A stretch of DNA of 64,000 nucleotides. Source: an uncultured Ruminococcus sp. GTDB taxonomy: Bacteria > Bacillota > Clostridia > Oscillospirales > Acutalibacteraceae. The translations under genes were made by a program, and so were the position numbers. Location of the stretch: contig CACYTI010000002.1 of NCBI GenBank assembly GCA_902777275.1, positions 96,963-160,962 of the forward strand. Direction: 5' to 3'. Shown here in pieces: positions 59,764 to 64,000 of this stretch; the first letter of the stretch is position 1, and every line of letters starts with the position of its first letter. The notes beneath the pieces were generated by a model. It searched no databases and was not told where the DNA came from. It was given only the letters and a program-made list of their open reading frames with translations.

Positions 59764-61707
59764 ATGATCAACATTGAGTTAAAGGGCGGCGCGATAAGGG
59801 AGTATGAAGCCGGAGTAACGCCTGCCGAAATCGCAAAATCAATCGGCACGGGACTTTACAAATCGGTCTGCTGTGCAAAAATAAACGGAGAGGTCGCCGA
59901 CCTGCGCACCCCCGTGACCGCCGACAGCAAGGTCGAGCTGCTCACCTTTGACGACCCCGACGGCAAACACGCGTTTTGGCACACCGCCTCTCATGTTTTA
60001 GCTCAGGCGGTGAAAAGACTTTACCCGAACGCCAAGTGCGCCATAGGTCCTGCCATCGAGTCGGGCTTTTACTATGACTTTGATGTTGAAAAGCCTTTTT
60101 CAGCCGAGGACCTGCAAAAAATCAAGGCAGAAATGAAAAAGATCGTCAAGTCGGGCTTGGAAATCACCCGTTTTGAGCTTGAACCCGAAGAGGCTGTCGC
60201 GCTTCTTGAGAAGATGGACGAGCCTTACAAGGTCGAGCTTGCAAGGGAGCACACTGACAAGGGCGAGAATATCAGCTTTTACAAGCAGGGTGAGTTCACC
60301 GACCTCTGCGCGGGTCCCCACCTAATGTCCGTCGCAGCTGTAAAGGCTGTAGAGCTTACAAATTGCACGGGTGCTTACTGGCGCGGAGACGCTTCAAAGG
60401 CTCAGCTCTGCCGCGTATACGGCGTCGCCTTCCCCAAGGCTTCAATGCTTGAGGAGCACCTTAAAATGCTTGAAGAGGCGAGAAAGCGCGACCATAATAA
60501 AATCGGACGCGAGCTCGGCTTCTTTACAACGGTCGATTACATCGGACAGGGTCTTCCCATTATGCTGCCCAAGGGCGCGCGGGTTATCCAGCTTTTGCAG
60601 AGATTCGTCGAGGACGAGGAACAGAAGCGCGGCTGGCAGCTCACCAAAACCCCGTTCATGGCTAAGTCCGACCTCTATAAAATCAGCGGACACTGGGACC
60701 ATTATCAGGACGGTATGTTCATTTTCGGCGACCCTGATTCAAACGAAGAGGTCTACGCCCTGCGCCCGATGACCTGCCCGTTTCAGTATCAGGCATATCT
60801 CAACAAGCAGCGCTCCTACCGCGACCTGCCGTTAAGATATAACGAAACCTCGACGCTGTTCAGAAATGAGGCGTCGGGCGAAATGCACGGCTTGATCCGC
60901 GTGCGTCAGTTCACTATCTCCGAGGGACACCTCATGTGCACCCCCGAACAGCTTGAGGACGAGTTCAGACAGTGCGTCGAGCTTGCCGCCTTCATGCTCA
61001 AAACCGTCGGTCTTTACGACGACGTAAGCTACCGCTTCTCCCAGTGGGATCCCGACGACCGTAAAAAGTACATCGGCACTCAGGAGGAATGGGACAAGGT
61101 TCAGGACATGATGGGCAAAATCCTCGACAAGCTTGAAATCCCCTATACGATCGGAGTAGGCGAGGCGGCTTTCTACGGTCCCAAGCTCGATATTCAAATC
61201 AAAAACGTCTACGGCAAAGAGGATACTCTCATCACTATCCAGATCGACCCGTATCTTGCAGAAAAATTCGGTATGGAGTACGTTGACAGGGACGGCGTTA
61301 AGAAGAAGCCCTTCATCATTCACCGCACCTCTATCGGCTGCTACGAGAGAACTCTCGCCCTGCTCATCGAGAAATACGCAGGCGCGTTCCCGCTGTGGCT
61401 CGCTCCCACTCAGGTAATGGTTCTTGCCGTTGCCGACAGACACCTTGACTACGCTTATGAGGTGAAAAAGCAGCTTGAAGCCGCAGGTCTGCGCGTAGAG
61501 GTTGACGACAGAAGCGAAAAAATCGGCTACAAAATCCGTCAGGCTCAGCTTGAAAAGGTGCCCTACATGATTATCGTGGGCGACAAGGATATTGAGGCGA
61601 ACACAATCTCCGTCCGTCACAGAAAAGAGGGCGATTTGGGTGCGATGTCTGCCGAGGCTTTCCTCGCTATTGCCAAGGAAGAAATCGACTCGAAGACTAT
61701 AAAGTAA
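59764..61707 (+). CDS. thrS: Threonyl-tRNA synthetase
   Basis: The 647-residue class II enzyme has the TGS domain (about 1-60), the editing domain with HTASHVLAQAVKRL and the CxH zinc/editing site DLCAGPHL, and the catalytic core with motif 2 LFRNEASGEMHGLIRVRQF, zinc ligand region MTCPFQYQAYLNKQRSYRDLPLRY and motif 3 SIGCYERTLALLIE. A C-terminal anticodon domain follows. ATG 59764 has AGGAGAA upstream; the frame continues back into the T-box but that part is leader RNA. Confidence 0.97.
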   Translation: MINIELKGGAIREYEAGVTPAEIAKSIGTGLYKSVCCAKINGEVADLRTPVTADSKVELLTFDDPDGKHAFWHTASHVLAQAVKRLYPNAKCAIGPAIESGFYYDFDVEKPFSAEDLQKIKAEMKKIVKSGLEITRFELEPEEAVALLEKMDEPYKVELAREHTDKGENISFYKQGEFTDLCAGPHLMSVAAVKAVELTNCTGAYWRGDASKAQLCRVYGVAFPKASMLEEHLKMLEEARKRDHNKIGRELGFFTTVDYIGQGLPIMLPKGARVIQLLQRFVEDEEQKRGWQLTKTPFMAKSDLYKISGHWDHYQDGMFIFGDPDSNEEVYALRPMTCPFQYQAYLNKQRSYRDLPLRYNETSTLFRNEASGEMHGLIRVRQFTISEGHLMCTPEQLEDEFRQCVELAAFMLKTVGLYDDVSYRFSQWDPDDRKKYIGTQEEWDKVQDMMGKILDKLEIPYTIGVGEAAFYGPKLDIQIKNVYGKEDTLITIQIDPYLAEKFGMEYVDRDGVKKKPFIIHRTSIGCYERTLALLIEKYAGAFPLWLAPTQVMVLAVADRHLDYAYEVKKQLEAAGLRVEVDDRSEKIGYKIRQAQLEKVPYMIIVGDKDIEANTISVRHRKEGDLGAMSAEAFLAIAKEEIDSKTIK

Positions 61708-61775
61708 CGGCTCGGTAACAGTTTCGCTGCCTATTTGAAATATAATTCTTTTTAAGAAAAAAAGCAGGGTGAAAA

Positions 61776-62573
61776 ATGGGTCCATTCCCATACGAAAAAT
61801 ACGACAAAAAAAGCTACAGAGAATCAAAGCGGCGCCGCCGTCAGGTGCTCATGCAAAGCGAAACGGGATATATCAAGCCGTACCGACGTTCAAAAAAGCG
61901 AATAATAATCGCAGTTTGCGCGGCTGGAGCGCTCCTTTTAGCGGCGGCGATAACAGCTGTATTTACACTTTTGCCGCGTCAGACGGAGGCGCAGTCAACC
62001 GACGTCAGGCTGAGCGCGGCGGAGCGGCTCAGGGTAGTGAACAGGGCTTCTCCGCTTGAAAAGGACTACGTTCCTCAGCTCGGAAAATTTGACAGCGTGC
62101 CGGTCAGCGCGGGGATAGTGCATGAGCTTGAGGAAATGCGCGGTAAAGCGGCAGAGCAGGGGATAGAGCTCAAGGTCACTGCGGGCTATATTCCCTACGA
62201 CGAGCAGAAAAAGCTTTACGAGGCTAATTTGGCTGAGTTTACAAAAAACTCCGCTTACACCCCCATAAGGGCGCAGGCAGCGGCTCAGAGGGTCGTTCCC
62301 GAGGCGGGCTGCTGCGAGGCTCAGACAGGTCTTTTGGTGCAGTTCGACGTGACAAATCCTCTGGCAAAGGCTTTTATCGAGCGCGAGTGTATAAATTTCG
62401 GGTTTATTCAGCGCTATGCAGACAACAAGCAGGACAGGACACATATGGACCCGAGCGAATCCGCTTACCGCTATGTCGGAAAATATGACGCGGAAAAAAT
62501 GCGGGCGTTTGATATGTGTCTTGAGGAATACAGTGAATATACCGATAATCAATCGGCAGTAACGTTAAAATGA
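61776..62573 (+). CDS. VanY-like D,D-carboxypeptidase fold without zinc ligands
   Basis: The 265-residue protein has a basic cytoplasmic N-terminus, one transmembrane helix (about 43-65) and a VanY/peptidase M15-type domain: VNRASPLEKDYVPQLGKF, TAGYIPYDEQKKLYE, EAGCCEAQTGLLVQFDV, INFGFIQRYADN and SAYRYVGKY. In active enzymes the third block is SEHQTGLAxD and the last EPWHxRYVG. Here the first His is Ala, the Asp is Gln and the last His is Ala, so all three zinc ligands appear lost. It may bind cell-wall peptide without cleaving it. Coupled by ATGA to the next gene. Confidence 0.8.
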   Translation: MGPFPYEKYDKKSYRESKRRRRQVLMQSETGYIKPYRRSKKRIIIAVCAAGALLLAAAITAVFTLLPRQTEAQSTDVRLSAAERLRVVNRASPLEKDYVPQLGKFDSVPVSAGIVHELEEMRGKAAEQGIELKVTAGYIPYDEQKKLYEANLAEFTKNSAYTPIRAQAAAQRVVPEAGCCEAQTGLLVQFDVTNPLAKAFIERECINFGFIQRYADNKQDRTHMDPSESAYRYVGKYDAEKMRAFDMCLEEYSEYTDNQSAVTLK

Positions 62574-63448
62574 GAAATAATAGTAAAAAACGACCAAAAC
62601 AGAATAGCTTTTTGCGGTTTTTTGCAGTGCTGTCGAAGATGGCTAAATCTCTGCCGCGAAGAATCAAGCGCAACGGTATAGTCATTTGCGCCGCTGTTGT
62701 GGCGCTCGGAATCGTGCTTTCCGCCATAACCTCGCCCCAGCCCGGTTCTTCCAAGTCTGACGATAAAAAGCAGCAGGCGAGCACGGCTACGACTCAGCCC
62801 GCAACGACTGTGCCCGTCGGTCATCGTATTGACGGCATACCTGTAATAGATCAGGATTATTTCAGGGCGGGGTGTGAAACCTACGCCTGCACAATGCTGC
62901 TTCAGGGTCTGGGCTTTGACATTGACGAATACCGTTTTGTGGATGAGTTTCTCATCATGGCGGATTTCTCATACGACGAAGAAGGCAATATGTACGGACC
63001 TGACATGAATTCCGCGTTTGCGGGGGACATTTTTACGGGCGCGGGAATTTACTGCCCCGCCATGGCAAAGTCGATGAACAAGTTCCTCGAAACGCAGAAA
63101 ACAACAAAGCGGGCGTATCCGATTAAGGGAAAGACCTTGGCGCAGCTCTGCGAGGAATATATCGACAAGGATATCCCCGTTATGACCTGGGTGACGACCT
63201 ACATGGAAGAGTCCTACGAGCGTTTTGTGTGGATTGTGGATTATGTTGACGAGAACGCCGAATACAAGCCCGGAGAGTCGATCGCGTGGCGTCAGAACGA
63301 GCACTGCATGGTTCTTATCGGCTACACCGACAGGGAGTACATCTTCTGCGATTCGGTCGCGGGAAAAATCGTGTCGCACGACAAGGCGCTGTGCGAGACC
63401 AGATTCAAGGAAATAGGGAATCAGGCTATAGTTGTAAAAGACCCTTGA
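62570..63448 (+). CDS. Membrane-anchored C39-like cysteine peptidase
   Basis: The 292-residue product has a basic N-terminus, one transmembrane helix (about 37-55, GIVICAAVVALGIVLSAI), a Thr/Gln-rich linker and a papain-like peptidase C39-type domain. The Cys is in YFRAGCETYACTMLLQGLG, the His in WRQNEHCMVLIGYTDREYIFCDS and the Asp likely in FCDS. Such proteins act outside the cell; targets may be wall peptides or proteins. It follows the VanY-like gene with a four-base overlap, so the two products are probably made together. Confidence 0.83.
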   Translation: MRNNSKKRPKQNSFLRFFAVLSKMAKSLPRRIKRNGIVICAAVVALGIVLSAITSPQPGSSKSDDKKQQASTATTQPATTVPVGHRIDGIPVIDQDYFRAGCETYACTMLLQGLGFDIDEYRFVDEFLIMADFSYDEEGNMYGPDMNSAFAGDIFTGAGIYCPAMAKSMNKFLETQKTTKRAYPIKGKTLAQLCEEYIDKDIPVMTWVTTYMEESYERFVWIVDYVDENAEYKPGESIAWRQNEHCMVLIGYTDREYIFCDSVAGKIVSHDKALCETRFKEIGNQAIVVKDP

Positions 63449-63492
63449 CCATCCGAAAAATTGACAAAAATTAAATTTTTTTAAATTAGGTA

Positions 63493-63521
63493 TTGAAATA
63501 TTCGGCAAGTTGAGTTATAAT
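63493..63521 (+). promoter_or_regulatory. Promoter of tRNA-Thr
   Basis: TTGAAA at 63493-63498 and TATAAT at 63516-63521 are 17 bases apart, ending 15 bases before the tRNA. Confidence 0.88.
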
Positions 63522-63536
63522 GACTTAGTAAGCCTT

Positions 63537-63612
63537 GCTAATGTGGCGCAGCCGGTAGCGCAACTGATTCGTAATCAGTAGGTCAGGGGTTCGAGTCCCC
63601 TCATTAGCTCCA
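63537..63612 (+). tRNA. tRNA-Thr (anticodon CGT)
   Basis: The 76-base gene has an encoded CCA. Acceptor GCTAATG pairs with CATTAGC, the anticodon stem is CTGAT/ATCAG around TTCGTAA, and the T-arm is GGGGTTCGAGTCCCC. It reads ACG. It is followed by a strong terminator and a set of direct and inverted repeats that include its own 3' end. Confidence 0.95.
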
Positions 63613-63650
63613 AAAAAACCACCCGCAAGGGTGGTTTTTTCTAATGAGGG
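63599..63650 (+). repeat. Direct repeat, copy 1 (tRNA-Thr end plus terminator)
   Basis: 52 bases containing the tRNA acceptor end, CCA and terminator are repeated identically at 63787-63838, 188 bases downstream. This is the arrangement expected of an attachment-site or tRNA-tail duplication. Confidence 0.88.
63613..63640 (+). terminator. Terminator of tRNA-Thr
   Basis: AAAAAACCACCC (63613-63624), loop GCAA, GGGTGGTTTTTT (63629-63640): a perfect 12-bp stem with a six-T tail, starting directly after CCA. Confidence 0.95.
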
Positions 63651-63786
63651 GACTCGAAGGCGACCGTGCCGAGCGCAGCGAGGTAAAAACGTCACAGTGT
63701 GACGTTTTTAGGGAGAGAGCAGATGAGCTAATAGCTCCGAATACGCCGCAACAAGCGAGACAGGTGTTATATAAAAATAAAACATA

Positions 63787-63838
63787 CCTCATTAGCTCCA
63801 AAAAAACCACCCGCAAGGGTGGTTTTTTCTAATGAGGG
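63787..63838 (+). repeat. Direct repeat, copy 2
   Basis: Second copy of the 52-base tRNA-tail/terminator repeat. It is followed by GGCACGGTCGCCTTCGA (63837-), the inverted form of a segment at 63654-63670. Confidence 0.88.
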
Positions 63839-64000
63839 CACGGTCGCCTTCGATTCCCGTCATCTTTATTGCTTCAAAAATACAGAGCACCCTTTTGGGG
63901 GAATAATAGGAGCGGATGATGTTGGTTTCATCTTCCGATGAGTTCTGCGTCGCTTGTTGCGGCGTGTGCAAAGTTATAATGCACTTCTACGCTCTCCCTA
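63839..64000. other. Repeat-derived region at the window end
   Basis: No gene is seen here. The end (about 63953-64000), read on the minus strand, starts TAGGGAGAG and contains ACGCCGCAACAAGCGA; the same two blocks occur on the plus strand at about 63708-63762. The region is therefore an inverted, diverged copy of the spacer between the two direct repeats. Confidence 0.6.

Larger units (their letters stand above)
63591..63657. repeat. Long inverted repeat formed with the tRNA-Thr 3' end
   Basis: The tRNA 3' part (about 63590-63607, TTCGAGTCCCCTCATTAG) reappears as its reverse complement at 63641-63658, on either side of the terminator hairpin, so the T-arm, acceptor strand and terminator together form one extended palindrome. 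Confidence 0.85.

Noticed and set aside
59656-59764. Longer N-terminus of thrS
   Set aside because: That region is the T-box bulge and terminator; the family N-terminus begins at ATG 59764.
63604-63832. Short frames on both strands after tRNA-Thr
   Set aside because: They run through the terminator and repeat copies and have no ribosome binding site or protein similarity.

Overview
The window looks like a chromosomal segment of a strictly anaerobic, spore-capable, Gram-positive gut bacterium of the class Clostridia, most likely a Ruminococcus-type member of the Oscillospiraceae. The basis is a Firmicutes gene order (miaB-ylbF-mutS-mutL-miaA; yggS-sepF-ylmH-divIVA; lspA-rluD; rplS-lepB-rbgA-rnhB; tig-clpP-clpX-lon-engB), a threonine T-box, sporulation-type proteins (YunB, a SpoIID relative), oxygen-sensitive NrdD/NrdG, frequent TTG starts, a secreted dockerin protein and starch-binding-like modules resembling those of amylolytic ruminococci. 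The genus is an inference; there is no rRNA gene here.

Layout. 1-16 kb: end of leuS, rpsU, aroQ, an M24 peptidase, efp, a zinc-ribbon protein, yunB, then tRNA modification and mismatch repair (miaB, ylbF-like, mutS, mutL, miaA), running into a division cluster (HlyD-like protein, yggS, sepF, ylmH, divIVA). 16-34 kb: ileS, lspA, rluD-type gene, rplS, lepB, rbgA, rnhB, yraN, thrC, a phosphoesterase, then protein quality control (tig, clpP, clpX, lon), engB and lysA. 34-45 kb is the accessory part: two lipoproteins, a membrane-anchored ECF-sigma-like protein, decayed DNA, a PqqD-like protein translationally coupled to a peptidase/nucleotidyltransferase fusion, a truncated sensor-like gene behind a perfect promoter, an antiporter, an acetyltransferase, and a lipoprotein esterase with a starch-binding-like tail. 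45-53 kb, mostly minus strand: tRNA-Leu, nrdG, nrdD with NrdR boxes, queH, a HAD phosphatase, a cyclase-family hydrolase and the dockerin protein. 53-64 kb: glyS, a short-chain dehydrogenase, a methyltransferase, a SpoIID-like protein, a large membrane protein with a repetitive tail, T-box-thrS, a VanY-like pseudoenzyme coupled to a C39-like peptidase, and tRNA-Thr followed by direct and inverted repeats reaching the window edge.

Two families of small inverted-repeat elements are scattered in intergenic DNA (family 1 at 23940, 40778 and 42363; family 2 at 43183 and 48416). Most genes are ordinary housekeeping genes. The best candidates for something undescribed are the PqqD plus S26-peptidase/nucleotidyltransferase fusion, the membrane-tethered sigma-like protein, the VanY-like protein without zinc ligands, and the repeat modules after tRNA-Thr. 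No CRISPR array, rRNA operon, prophage or intact insertion sequence was seen.
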